Of a DNA stretch of 64,000 nt, positions 34,688 through 43,548 are shown one piece after another (the first letter of the stretch is position 1; each line of letters starts with the position of its first letter). The notes beneath the pieces were generated by a model that made no database searches, was not told the origin of the DNA, and worked only from the letters and a program-made list of their open reading frames with translations. The stretch comes from Malaciobacter pacificus. Its GTDB lineage: Bacteria; Campylobacterota; Campylobacteria; Campylobacterales; Arcobacteraceae. The stretch is taken from NCBI RefSeq assembly GCF_004214795.1, contig NZ_CP035928.1, positions 186,001-250,000 on the forward strand, read 5' to 3'. The translations under genes were made by a program, and so were the position numbers.

Positions 34688-35668
34688 TTATAAAATAACA
34701 CCATTTATTACATAGTATTTAATAAAGTAAAATGAGCATAAAACTGTAAATAAAACAATAAAAATAGAAGAAAGTTTGAATAAATAGTCTAACTCTTTTT
34801 TTATAAAAAAAGTCATAAAAAGATTACTTATTGAAAAAAAGACACCTAAAAATAGTGAAAACCATATAAAGTAACCAATATAGTTATACTCTTTTTGAAG
34901 CATACAAAATGGACATTGATGGGTTGGAAGTTCATAAATATATGTAGAAAAAAAGTAGGTTACCGCATAGTATGAAATATAAAAAAATAGTAATGATGTA
35001 AAGAAATTAAGTAAAACTTTTTTTTGTATATTTAAAAATATAACTAGAACAGATAATAAATAAAATAAAATAAGTAATGATGGAATAGATAAATTAAATG
35101 GTATTTTGCTTCCAGTGTTATTTACCCCAAAGATAATAGAACAACACATTACAGGTTCTTGGGTTGGAATATTTGTTAAATATAATACATCAAGTATAGT
35201 TTCAAGTACTATTAATATAAATAAAAAGATAAAAAAAAGATATTTTTGCTTGGTATATGGATATGTTTTTTCTATTAAATCTAAAGAGTTTATTATAAGC
35301 CATACACCAATAAGAAATAAAATAAAAACTTTTAAGGCTAAGTTAATTTCACCATACTCATTTGCACCCACAATCCCTGCAGCGCACATAGCCCCTGGAA
35401 CTATGTTTGATAAATTATCTAAACTATATGTAAAATAAGGAAATAGAATTAATTTTATTATTAGTACAAAAGAGATTATTAGGATTACTAGGTATGATTT
35501 TTTTTCTAGTTTATATTGTAAAGACGTAGTTTTATTAAAATCCCAATTTTTTAGAATAATAATCGAATTATAAAAAGCAATACATAAAAGTATAAACAAA
35601 ATCGCTTGAGAAAATAGATAAATAATAATATCATTTGATAATAATATACTACTCACAAATTTTTCCAT
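34688..35668 (-). CDS. Polytopic membrane protein with DsbB-like Cys motif, ABC operon
   Basis: 326 residues with about eight membrane segments. Cysteines occur in three loop positions: PGAMCAAGIVGANEYG (about 95), EPVMCCSIIFG (about 170) and THQCPFCMLQKEYNYIGYF (about 250). CPFCMLQ in a loop before a membrane helix recalls DsbB/VKOR-type quinone-linked disulfide enzymes, but the overall layout differs. It overlaps the ABC ATPase gene by 20 bases, so it surely belongs to the transporter operon. A role in thiol/disulfide or metal handling for the transported substrate is inference. Confidence 0.7.
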   Translation of the reverse strand: MEKFVSSILLSNDIIIYLFSQAILFILLCIAFYNSIIILKNWDFNKTTSLQYKLEKKSYLVILIISFVLIIKLILFPYFTYSLDNLSNIVPGAMCAAGIVGANEYGEINLALKVFILFLIGVWLIINSLDLIEKTYPYTKQKYLFFIFLFILIVLETILDVLYLTNIPTQEPVMCCSIIFGVNNTGSKIPFNLSIPSLLILFYLLSVLVIFLNIQKKVLLNFFTSLLFFYISYYAVTYFFSTYIYELPTHQCPFCMLQKEYNYIGYFIWFSLFLGVFFSISNLFMTFFIKKELDYLFKLSSIFIVLFTVLCSFYFIKYYVINGVIL

Positions 35669-36320
35669 CCGCTATATTTATAACTTCATCAACAAAATCT
35701 AAATCATCAAAAATAGGATCATGAGTTGCTACAATAATTGTTTTATTTAGTTTTTTCAAACTCCTTAAAGCTTCAATAAATTTTTTTGAGTTTTCTAAAT
35801 CTAAGTTTGCCGTTGGTTCATCACATAAAATAATATCAGGATTATTTACAAGGGCTCTTGCTATTGCACATCTTTGTTTTTCCCCACCTGATAGGTTATA
35901 TACTAACTCATCTTTTTTATGGGAGATATTAGCTATTTTTAAAGCTTTTGAAGTTTTTTCATCAAGCTGTTTATTTGATAAATTTAAGGGTACTAAAGGA
36001 ATACTAACATTTTGATAGACATTTAGTTCATTAAATAGATTATATGATTGGAAAATAAATCCAATTTTATTTGCTCTAAAATTTGAAGCGTGAATATCAG
36101 GAAGTTTTGCAATTGATTCACCATCAATTATAATTTCACCATTTGTTGGTTTACTAAGTGTTGCTAAAATAGAAAGTAGTGTTGATTTTCCACTTCCACT
36201 AATTCCTTTTAAAATTACACAAGAGTTTGAGTTAATTTTTAAATTAATATCTTTTAATGCATGAAATTGGTTCTTTTTATCTTCATTAAATATCTTATTT
36301 AAATTTTTAATTTCTATCAT
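35649..36320 (-). CDS. ABC transporter ATP-binding protein (LolD/MacB type)
   Basis: 223-residue ATPase. Walker A GISGSGKST, Q-loop GFIFQSYNLFNELNVYQN, signature LSGGEKQRCAIARAL, Walker B IILCDEPTANLD and switch His in IVATHDPIF. The NLFNELNVYQNV segment and the length place it with the ATPases that serve FtsX-like permeases (LolD, MacB, FtsE), which act by mechanotransmission rather than as ordinary importers. Its start overlaps the permease stop by 4 bases (ATGA). Confidence 0.93.
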   Translation of the reverse strand: MIEIKNLNKIFNEDKKNQFHALKDINLKINSNSCVILKGISGSGKSTLLSILATLSKPTNGEIIIDGESIAKLPDIHASNFRANKIGFIFQSYNLFNELNVYQNVSIPLVPLNLSNKQLDEKTSKALKIANISHKKDELVYNLSGGEKQRCAIARALVNNPDIILCDEPTANLDLENSKKFIEALRSLKKLNKTIIVATHDPIFDDLDFVDEVINIADGKICE

Positions 36321-37495
36321 CTCATACTCTCACTTGCATCAATAACACTTATTTTCCAAACAGGAATTAATACTGCACTTATAAATGGAATAATAAAAAA
36401 TAAAAACAGCATTGTAATAGTTGTAAAATCAATATTTGGTATAAAATCTACATCATTTTGTATATTTTGAAAACCTAAAAAAATATTACTTAAAAGTGGT
36501 GCATTTAAAATAAAAACAAATATAAAGGCTAAAATCACACCAATTAAAAATGCAAAAATACCAACAGTTAAGTTCTCTAACATTTTAAGTTTTATAATAT
36601 CTTTTATACTCCATCCAACAGCTTTTAATATTCCAATCTCTTTTTTATCACTTGAATTAATCATAGAGTATCTTTGATATAAAATCAAAATAAATGTAAA
36701 CATTACACTAATAAACAAAGTTAAAAAGAAACCACCTTTGTAGTTAAACATATTTTCATAGGCTTTTTTAATATCCTCTTTTGGTATAATTCTAATATTT
36801 GCTTCTTTTAAAATTAGCTCAGTCTTTATATTTTGATGCTCTAATTCATTTGGTACATTTAAAACTATATCAGTTGCTTCATCTTCGTTTATATTTAATA
36901 TCTCTTTTGCTAAATTAATATCCATAATGATAATATCATTTGCTATTAGATTAAACTCTTTTGGTAAATCTTTAAAGATTTTTACTCTTTTTGTCTCTAA
37001 ATTTTCAAGTCTAAAAACAAACTCATCTTTATAATGATATTTATCAAATATTTGTTTTACACCATTTCCAATTATCATAGAATCAGTTTCAAAAAAAGAT
37101 GAAATATCTAAATGATTTAAAAGTTTTTGTAAATCTTTATTTGTGTTTTTTTCAAATAAATCAATTCCAACAATCATAAAATTAACATCTGCAAATTTAA
37201 AATGGTATTGTCCATAAACTCTTTGTTGAACTTTTGTAACTCCATTGATTGAAGAGAATTTATCTAACCAAGAAGTGGGTAGATTTACAACTTTTCCTGC
37301 ATTTAATTTTTGAATTACAAAATCAGCTTGTGAATTAAGTGTTGTAAAAATCTCTTTTTTTAAACTATTTGATATAAACATAACTGAACTAATTAAAAAA
37401 ACAATAATAATAGATATAAAAAATATAGCTAGATGTTTTGATTTATGTTTACTAAGTAATAAAAATAAAAAATTTAAAAATATACTATTTTTCAT
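36317..37495 (-). CDS. FtsX/MacB-type ABC permease
   Basis: About 392 residues. One N-terminal membrane segment (AIFFISIIIVFLISSVMFIS), a large extracytoplasmic domain (about 45-255), then three C-terminal membrane segments around KKEIGILKAVGWSIKDIIKLK, which is the FtsX-domain hallmark. The last residues are WKISVIDASESMR. The ATG at 37495 is preferred to the TTG at 37501. It overlaps the preceding small gene by 11 bases. With the ATPase and the DsbB-like protein it forms a four-gene operon; no separate periplasmic adaptor is present. Confidence 0.88.
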   Translation of the reverse strand: MKNSIFLNFLFLLLSKHKSKHLAIFFISIIIVFLISSVMFISNSLKKEIFTTLNSQADFVIQKLNAGKVVNLPTSWLDKFSSINGVTKVQQRVYGQYHFKFADVNFMIVGIDLFEKNTNKDLQKLLNHLDISSFFETDSMIIGNGVKQIFDKYHYKDEFVFRLENLETKRVKIFKDLPKEFNLIANDIIIMDINLAKEILNINEDEATDIVLNVPNELEHQNIKTELILKEANIRIIPKEDIKKAYENMFNYKGGFFLTLFISVMFTFILILYQRYSMINSSDKKEIGILKAVGWSIKDIIKLKMLENLTVGIFAFLIGVILAFIFVFILNAPLLSNIFLGFQNIQNDVDFIPNIDFTTITMLFLFFIIPFISAVLIPVWKISVIDASESMR

Positions 37496-37733
37496 AGACA
37501 AAATCCATATAACTAATATTTTTTTGATTTATAAAAATTATTGATGAAAAATCTTTATACTCTTTAACTCTTGGTTCCCAAAATGATGTTGAGTATGAGA
37601 TATTAGGAAGTTTTGTTAAATCACTTATTAAAGATATATTACTTTTTTGTTTTGTATAAAAAAACATAAAAAAACAAAATATTAGTAATAGTAGAATAAA
37701 AGTTGATAAAAATATTTTTGATAAACTTGTGAT
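37485..37733 (-). CDS. Small membrane-anchored protein with no canonical start, first gene of ABC operon
   Basis: The frame reads ITSLSKIFLSTFILLLLIF, a clear N-terminal membrane segment, then about 50 extracytoplasmic residues (LPNISYSTSFWEPRVKEYKD ... IIFINQKNISYMDFVYEK). An AGGAG lies at 37740-37744, yet the in-frame codons at proper spacing are ATT (37736) and ATC (37733); the first in-frame ATG (37667) would delete the membrane segment's first half. Either a rare ATC/ATT start is used or the 5' end is damaged. About 82 residues. Overlap with the permease gene supports co-translation. Confidence 0.5.
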   Translation of the reverse strand: MTSLSKIFLSTFILLLLIFCFFMFFYTKQKSNISLISDLTKLPNISYSTSFWEPRVKEYKDFSSIIFINQKNISYMDFVYEK

Positions 37734-37919
37734 AATAAACTCCTACTTTTTATAAACGTATTTTATCTAGCAACTATTAATTTTTAGTTAATTAGTTTTT
37801 TATATTTTGTTATGCTATGTCTCTGCTAGTTATTAGTCATATAATACGATTATTTTAAAGGCTCTAATATATAATATATAATAAAAATTATATAATTGCC
37901 AAATTTCAAGGAGCATGTC

Positions 37920-38279
37920 ATGCCAAATAAAAGCCAAATATTAGAATTAAAAGAGACTTTACTTCAAAGAAGAGAGAGCATTCTATCTAACATCAATAAT
38001 AGTAGGAATAGTATTGATGAGATTAAAAATCAAGAAATTAATGATGAGTTAGACTATGCAGAATTAGTTAGTGATTCTTTTACTCAAGGGATGATTGCTA
38101 ATCATCAAATTGCTGAATTAAAGCAAATTGATGAAGCAATAAAAAAAATAAAAGATGATACATATGGAAAGTGTGATATGTGTGGAGTTAATATTCCTAT
38201 TGGAAGACTAAAAGCTAAGCCATTCGCAAAATTTTGTACTGAGTGTAGAGAAGTTTATGAAAAAGAGAATAAAAATTGA
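37920..38279 (+). CDS. DksA/TraR-family zinc-finger protein
   Basis: About 119 residues. Coiled-coil N-terminal half (ILELKETLLQRRESILSNIN) and a C-terminal four-cysteine zinc finger, CDMCGVNIPIGRLKAKPFAK followed by FCTEC. DksA proteins insert into the RNA-polymerase secondary channel and work with ppGpp. The acidic loop tip here is NDELDYAELVSD rather than the E. coli DxxDxA form, though DELDYAEL is close. The ATG at 37920 has AAGGAG upstream and is preferred to 37896. It overlaps truD by 4 bases. Confidence 0.88.
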   Translation: MPNKSQILELKETLLQRRESILSNINNSRNSIDEIKNQEINDELDYAELVSDSFTQGMIANHQIAELKQIDEAIKKIKDDTYGKCDMCGVNIPIGRLKAKPFAKFCTECREVYEKENKN

Positions 38280-39274
38280 TAGAGAGAATTTATCCAAATA
38301 AAAAGAAGCTATATTTTAAATTTGAACAAAATGAAGATGATTTCTTTGTTGAAGAGCAGCCTATTACTTTCTCAAAAAAAGGTAGTTTTTTAGTTTTAAA
38401 AATAAAAAAGAAAAACTGTGATACATGGGAATTAATTGACAGAGTTGCAAAATATTTAAGAATCTATACAAATGAGATAGGTTATGCAGGTTTAAAAGAT
38501 AAAAATGCAACAACTATTCAATATATTTCAATTCCAAAAAAATACTCTAAAGAGATAAGAAATTTTAGGAATAAAAAGATTGAAGTTTTAGACTCTTATT
38601 TACATTCTAGTAAATTAAATATTGGAGATTTAAAAGGAAATAGATTTAAAATTAATCTTTATAATGTAGGCTTTGAAGAATTAAATCATATTCAAAAATT
38701 AATAAAACAAATTTCTAAAAAAGGTATGCCAAATTATTTTGGATATCAAAGGTTTGGTAAAGACTCAAGTGATAATATAGAAAAAGCTAAAGAGCTTATC
38801 CATGATGATAGATTAATGAAAGATAGAAAAGTAGAAAAGATGTTAATTTCTGCTTATCAAAGTACATTTTTTAATGAGTGGTTAGTTGAGAGATTAAATT
38901 TAGACATGGAAAACTTTAAACTTTTAGATGGAGATATTTTCTATGATATCAAAAATGATAAGATTTTTACTCCTAAATCTTTAAATGCAAAATTGATACA
39001 AGATTTTGAAAATAAATATATTACTCCTACAGGACTTCTTCCTGGAAGAAAAGTATTTAAAGCTACAAGTGAAGCTGGAAAGATTGAAAGTAAGTTTGAT
39101 GATGCTTATATTAAAGAAAAAGGTTATAGAAGAGAAGCTATAGTTTTTCCATCTGATATTAATTGTAGTTATGATAAAGAAAATAAAAAATGTACTTTAG
39201 ATTTTATTTTACCAAAAGGCTCTTACGCAACGGTTCTAATTGAATATTTAGCAAATAAGAATTTTAATAGCTAA
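38276..39274 (+). CDS. truD: tRNA pseudouridine synthase D
   Basis: Makes pseudouridine 13 in tRNA-Glu. 332 residues. The catalytic Asp is in GYAGLKDKNATTIQYISI; the TRUD-domain motif FGYQRFGKDSSDNIEKA (family NYFG.QRFG) and the closing GSYATVLIEYL are also present. TTG start at 38276 overlapping the dksA-like stop (TTGA), so translation is coupled. TruD proteins are well represented in Campylobacterota. Confidence 0.95.
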   Translation: MIERIYPNKKKLYFKFEQNEDDFFVEEQPITFSKKGSFLVLKIKKKNCDTWELIDRVAKYLRIYTNEIGYAGLKDKNATTIQYISIPKKYSKEIRNFRNKKIEVLDSYLHSSKLNIGDLKGNRFKINLYNVGFEELNHIQKLIKQISKKGMPNYFGYQRFGKDSSDNIEKAKELIHDDRLMKDRKVEKMLISAYQSTFFNEWLVERLNLDMENFKLLDGDIFYDIKNDKIFTPKSLNAKLIQDFENKYITPTGLLPGRKVFKATSEAGKIESKFDDAYIKEKGYRREAIVFPSDINCSYDKENKKCTLDFILPKGSYATVLIEYLANKNFNS

Positions 39275-39289
39275 ATAGCTATTAAAATT
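39260..39289. terminator. Bidirectional terminator between truD and the bamB-like gene
   Basis: Stem AATTTTAATAGCT / AGCTATTAAAATT (13 bases) with loop AAAT, overlapping the truD stop region; T-rich on both exits. Confidence 0.75.
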
Positions 39290-39290
39290 T

Positions 39291-40271
39291 TTAAGGTAAA
39301 GTTATGATTTTATTATTGTAAACTTTATTACCTAATACAATTAATCTCTCTTCATTATCAAAATCAAAATCATAAACTTTTTTACTTGTAAAGTCATCAC
39401 TTATATTTATAATGTATCCTTGAGATTCAATTGCATATAAAGAGTTTGTATAAGCTAAAGAGTGAATTTTTGAGTATTTATATTTACTTTTTGATACTTC
39501 TTCTAGGTATGGAGATAATTTTATTATCTGTCCATCAATTGTTGCTATAAAAACATCTTCTTTATTAACTAAAATATCTCTTAGTTCATAATCTTTTGCC
39601 AAAATTTCTTTTGGAGAAATAGATACTATTTTATTAGGTGTTGCAACAATAAGTGTTTGAAGACTTTGAATTACATCTAGAAAGATAATATTATTGAATT
39701 TTCCATCTGGGTCAACAGATATATTCTTTACAGCTTCATTTGAAGCTTTTGAAACAATAATTACTTTTCCATTTAGTGTAGGAAATAGTACAAGATTACC
39801 CATGAAGTGTGGATTTGTAACTCTTGTATCATTTGCTAAAGAGATAGGTTGATACTCTTTGAATAAAGTTTTATTATTTACCATATCAATTAATTCAATT
39901 GTATTATTAGAGTAAATAAGTGCTAGTCTATCATCTTTTAAAGAAGCTGCAATAACAACATCTCCAATAGTTAATTCTTCTTCACCTATCAAAATTTTGT
40001 CTTTATTATTTGTTGCAATTACTTTACCATCTTCACTAACATTTAAAAAGTCAAAATTCTCTGGTAGTTTAAATTCAGATAAACCATCTTTTGTAATCAC
40101 TTGCCCATTTTCTAATGTAGCACCAACTCTATTCATTGATTTAATATCATAAGGAATAGATTCAGTTTGAACTTTTAAGTCACCTTCTGTATCTTCTGGC
40201 TCAAAATATTTTTTACTAGAACAACCAGTTAAAACTAAAATAAATGAAAGAGCAAATAATAAATATTTCAT
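39291..40271 (-). CDS. BamB-like beta-propeller lipoprotein
   Basis: 326 residues. Lipoprotein signal MKYLLFALSFILVLTGCSSK with lipobox LTGC. The mature part is a repeated pattern of short beta blades (VIATNNKDKILIGEEELTIG, ALIYSNNTIELIDMVNNKTL, VLFPTLNGKVIIVSK), as in PQQ/BamB propellers. In E. coli, BamB is an accessory of the outer-membrane barrel assembly machine and lies next to yfgM, the same neighbour as here, which strengthens the call. It starts 9 bases after the yfgM-like stop. Confidence 0.8.
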   Translation of the reverse strand: MKYLLFALSFILVLTGCSSKKYFEPEDTEGDLKVQTESIPYDIKSMNRVGATLENGQVITKDGLSEFKLPENFDFLNVSEDGKVIATNNKDKILIGEEELTIGDVVIAASLKDDRLALIYSNNTIELIDMVNNKTLFKEYQPISLANDTRVTNPHFMGNLVLFPTLNGKVIIVSKASNEAVKNISVDPDGKFNNIIFLDVIQSLQTLIVATPNKIVSISPKEILAKDYELRDILVNKEDVFIATIDGQIIKLSPYLEEVSKSKYKYSKIHSLAYTNSLYAIESQGYIINISDDFTSKKVYDFDFDNEERLIVLGNKVYNNKIITLP

Positions 40272-40280
40272 AGGGTTTCC

Positions 40281-40862
40281 TTATTTTGTTACTAAATAAT
40301 GATTTAATAAATTAGCTAAGTCATTTGCTTTAGATGTATTTGGTATTAAATTTAAAGCAGCTTTTGCTTCTTCAAATTTCCCTTCATTTGCTAAAAGTAA
40401 TGCTTTATTAAAAATTGCAAACTCTTTTAATAAAAAGTTATTCTCCATTGATACATTATTTAACTCTGAAATGCTATTATTTTTTACTGCTTCTTGGTAA
40501 GTTGTTAACTCTTTTAAGTAAGGAACATTTACTTTTACTATTTCACCTTTATCTTTTGCAACTAAATAAGTAGCAATATTGTAAAGATTAGTATTTGTTT
40601 CTTTTAACTTTGCCATTGCATCTTTATCTTCAGGGTTTTTTAGTATTTTCTCAAATGCTAAATTTGCTTCAAGCTTATTTGATTCATCAATGTTACTTTT
40701 AACAACTAGTGCTATTCCTGCGATAATTAATATTGCAATAAGTCCTAAAATTAATGTTTTATATTTCTTGTAAAATCTTTCTACTTTAACAAAGCCTTCA
40801 AGAAACTTTTCTTCACTATTAAGCTCTTGTTTTACGTAGTCAACATTCTCTTTTAAACTCAT
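40281..40862 (-). CDS. YfgM-like membrane-anchored TPR protein
   Basis: 193 residues. Cytoplasmic N terminus (about 1-35), one membrane segment TLILGLIAILIIAGIALVV, then a helical, TPR-like periplasmic domain ending KALLLANEGKFEEAKAALNL. YfgM in E. coli associates with the Sec translocon and periplasmic chaperones. The pairing with a BamB-like gene downstream matches the enterobacterial yfgM-bamB order. The similarity is of architecture rather than strong sequence. Confidence 0.75.
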   Translation of the reverse strand: MSLKENVDYVKQELNSEEKFLEGFVKVERFYKKYKTLILGLIAILIIAGIALVVKSNIDESNKLEANLAFEKILKNPEDKDAMAKLKETNTNLYNIATYLVAKDKGEIVKVNVPYLKELTTYQEAVKNNSISELNNVSMENNFLLKEFAIFNKALLLANEGKFEEAKAALNLIPNTSKANDLANLLNHYLVTK

Positions 40863-40976
40863 AATTTTTTACCTTATATTAAATTAGATGATATGTTACA
40901 AAAATTTTTATAAAACCTTACTTTTATGAATTTTTTAGTAGAATATATCTTTATAAATTTAAGAGGTTATTATTTC

Positions 40977-42269
40977 ATGAAAAAACTATTATTAGCATCT
41001 TCAGTAGCATTATTATTAACTCAATCATTATTTGCAAAAGAAGAAATACAAGAAGAACAAACAAGATTTGAATCATTATCAAAATTAACAAAAGTTATCG
41101 GCACAGTTGAAAAGTACTACGTTGATGATATTAAGTTACAAGAGATTGTAGATAAAGCATTAAAGGGTTTAATGCAAGAGCTTGATGCTCACTCAAGTTT
41201 TTTAGATAAGAAATCATCAAAAGAGATGAGCATACAAACAAAGGGTGAATTTGGAGGTTTAGGAATCACAGTAGGAATGAGAGATGGGGCTTTAACAGTT
41301 ATTTCTCCTATTGATGACACTCCAGCATTTAAAGCAGGAATTAAATCATCAGATATTATCTTAAAAATCGATGACCAAGCAACTTTAAATATGACTTTAG
41401 ACGAAGCTGTATCTTTAATGAGAGGGAAACCTAAAACAGATATAACTTTGACAATTGTTAGAAAAGGTACTAATGAACCTTTAAAAATAAAAATTACAAG
41501 AGATATAATAAAAATTCAATCTGTATTCACTAAAAAGATTGAAGATGAGAATTTATTATATTTAAGAGTTTCTAGTTTTGATACTAAAGTAACAGATGGA
41601 CTTGAGAAAGCTATAGAAGAAAACCCAAAAGTTGATGGGATTATTTTAGATTTAAGAAATAATCCAGGTGGTTTATTATCTCAAGCTATAGGAGTTGTAG
41701 ATTTATTTGTTGATAAGGGTGTAATCGTTTCTCAAAAAGGAAAAGATGAAGATAGTGAAGAGAAATTTGAAGCTACTTCAAGATCAACAATGACTAAAAA
41801 ACCATTAGTTGTTTTAGTAAATGGTGGTTCAGCTTCAGCTTCAGAAATTGTAAGTGGTGCCCTTCAAGATCACAAAAGAGCAATTGTTATAGGTCAAAAA
41901 ACATTTGGTAAAGGTTCAGTTCAAGCTGTACTTCCAATAGATAATGATAGAACAGAAAATATCAAATTAACAATTGCAAAATACTATTTACCAAGTGGTA
42001 GAACTATCCAAGCAACGGGGGTTACTCCTGATATTATAGCAGCTGCTGGAAAAGTTACAGTTGAAGAAAATAATGAATTTAAAATAAAAGAAGCAGATCT
42101 TAAAAAGCATTTAGAAGGTGAACTTGAAAAAGTTGATCATACGAAAAATGAAGAAAAAGAAGTAAAAAACGAAAGTAAAAAAATAATAAGTAAAGATGAA
42201 ATTTTAGAAGATAATCAATTAAATACTTCAATTGCAATCTTAAAAAGTTTGATTATAATGAGTAAATAA
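40977..42269 (+). CDS. ctpA: Carboxy-terminal processing protease (S41, CtpA)
   Basis: Periplasmic serine protease that trims or degrades proteins from the C terminus. About 430 residues. Signal peptide MKKLLLASSVALLLTQSLFA; PDZ domain near FGGLGITVGMRDGALTVISP; catalytic Ser in NGGSASASEIVSGALQDH and Lys in GQKTFGKGSVQ. A charged low-complexity tail (EKVDHTKNEEKEVKNESKK) precedes the end. The ATG at 40977 with AAGAGG upstream is preferred to 40926, which would mask the signal peptide. purC follows after 11 bases. Confidence 0.94.
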   Translation: MKKLLLASSVALLLTQSLFAKEEIQEEQTRFESLSKLTKVIGTVEKYYVDDIKLQEIVDKALKGLMQELDAHSSFLDKKSSKEMSIQTKGEFGGLGITVGMRDGALTVISPIDDTPAFKAGIKSSDIILKIDDQATLNMTLDEAVSLMRGKPKTDITLTIVRKGTNEPLKIKITRDIIKIQSVFTKKIEDENLLYLRVSSFDTKVTDGLEKAIEENPKVDGIILDLRNNPGGLLSQAIGVVDLFVDKGVIVSQKGKDEDSEEKFEATSRSTMTKKPLVVLVNGGSASASEIVSGALQDHKRAIVIGQKTFGKGSVQAVLPIDNDRTENIKLTIAKYYLPSGRTIQATGVTPDIIAAAGKVTVEENNEFKIKEADLKKHLEGELEKVDHTKNEEKEVKNESKKIISKDEILEDNQLNTSIAILKSLIIMSK

Positions 42270-42280
42270 CAGGAGACTTA

Positions 42281-43234
42281 ATGAATATAGAAAAAATTGT
42301 TGAACTTGGATTATGGCCAGAATCTAAAAAAACAACTACTAAAAAGGGTGTTTCAGAACTTGAAGATTTGGGTTATAATCTTTTTTATATAGGAAAAAAT
42401 GCAGATCTTTACACTTGTCCTGGAGATGAGCCAAAAATTTTATTAGTTAGAAGTGATAGATGTTCTGTTTTTGATATTCCGTTAAATTTAGAAATTGAAG
42501 GAAAGGGTGTTTCTCAAACAGCAATTTCAAATAATGGAGCTAAATTTGCAAAAGATGCTGGGATTAAAACAGCTATATTGGATGAGACTATTGATTCATC
42601 TTTAAGTATTGCTCCAAGATGTCAGTTTATGGAATTATGTAAGCCTTTAGAAGCTGAAATTGATGGTGATTTAGTTCAATTTGAGTTTATATTTAGAAAC
42701 TATTTAACGGGTTCATTATTTGATGCTTGTCAAAATGGAAATGATCCTTATGGATTAGAATTAGGTTCTGATTTAAGACAATGGCATAAATTTGATAATC
42801 CAATATTTACACCAACAACTAAAGGTGTAAAAGATATACCTCTAAATTCTCAAAGTGTAAGAGAAAAATTTCCTGAAGTAATTTCAAGTATGGAAAAGCT
42901 ATTTAAAGATTTCTCTTCTTTTGCTTTAGAAAATGGAATAATTGTAGTTGATACTAAATTTGAAATTTTTGTTAATTCAAAGGGTGAATGGGTATTAGGA
43001 GATGAAGTTTTAACTCCTGAAAGTTCAAGATTTATTTCAAAAGAGGATTTTGAAGCTCAAAACTACATCTCTATGGATAAACAAATTTTAAGGGACTTTG
43101 GTAAAGAACAAAACTGGAAAGAGCAAGCTAAATCTTTAGCACCAGGTCAAAAGTTAGAGGTAAATGTACCACAAGAGATTAAAGATAAAATTTTAAGTGG
43201 TTACACAACAATTTTAAATAGATTAAGTAAATAA
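42281..43234 (+). CDS. purC: Phosphoribosylaminoimidazole-succinocarboxamide synthase
   Basis: Purine pathway step adding aspartate to CAIR. 317 residues, the longer form of the enzyme. Landmarks: YNLFYIGKNADLYTC, LLVRSDRCSVFDIPL, FRNYLTGSLFDACQ and IIVVDTKFEIFVNSKGEWVLGDEVLTPESSRF read in parts. AGGAG precedes the ATG. Next come purS and purQ, giving a small purine cluster, although a promoter before purS suggests partly separate control. Confidence 0.95.
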   Translation: MNIEKIVELGLWPESKKTTTKKGVSELEDLGYNLFYIGKNADLYTCPGDEPKILLVRSDRCSVFDIPLNLEIEGKGVSQTAISNNGAKFAKDAGIKTAILDETIDSSLSIAPRCQFMELCKPLEAEIDGDLVQFEFIFRNYLTGSLFDACQNGNDPYGLELGSDLRQWHKFDNPIFTPTTKGVKDIPLNSQSVREKFPEVISSMEKLFKDFSSFALENGIIVVDTKFEIFVNSKGEWVLGDEVLTPESSRFISKEDFEAQNYISMDKQILRDFGKEQNWKEQAKSLAPGQKLEVNVPQEIKDKILSGYTTILNRLSK

Positions 43235-43268
43235 AACTCATTATCTAAAGTGCTAAGGCATTTTTAGA

Positions 43269-43274
43269 TATAAT
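43269..43274 (+). promoter_or_regulatory. -10 element upstream of purS
   Basis: TATAAT in TTTTTAGATATAATCGC, 28 bases before the purS ATG; the preceding T-run is typical of sigma-70 promoters in this phylum. Confidence 0.5.
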
Positions 43275-43301
43275 CGCAAAAATATTAATTGAAGGTAATA
43301 A

Positions 43302-43547
43302 ATGAAAGCAATAGTAAATGTAGCATTAAAACAAGGTGTTCTTGATGATCAAGGTAAAGCAACTCATCATGCTTTAGATACTTTAGGTTTTAAAGATGTA
43401 GTTAAAGATGTAAGAATCGGTAAACAAATTATCTTAGAACTTAACTCAACTACTGAATCAGAAGCAAGAGAAGAAGTTGTAAAAATGTGCGAAAAGTTAT
43501 TAGCTAATACAGTTATCGAAGATTACGATATAGAAATAGTAGGTTAA
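43302..43547 (+). CDS. purS: FGAM synthase small subunit PurS
   Basis: 81-residue subunit of the three-part formylglycinamidine ribonucleotide synthase (PurS-PurQ-PurL), probably passing ammonia between PurQ and PurL. It shows the family pattern VALKQGVLDDQGKATHHALD and GFKDVVKDVRIGKQIILEL, ending VIEDYDIEIVG. It is followed one base later by purQ. PurL is not in this window. Confidence 0.96.
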   Translation: MKAIVNVALKQGVLDDQGKATHHALDTLGFKDVVKDVRIGKQIILELNSTTESEAREEVVKMCEKLLANTVIEDYDIEIVG

Positions 43548-43548
43548 T

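Noticed and set aside
43235-43268. Small hairpin between purC and purS as a purine riboswitch
   Set aside because: The fold is only a weak 7-base stem; no purine-riboswitch core is present. It is at most a weak terminator beside the purS promoter.
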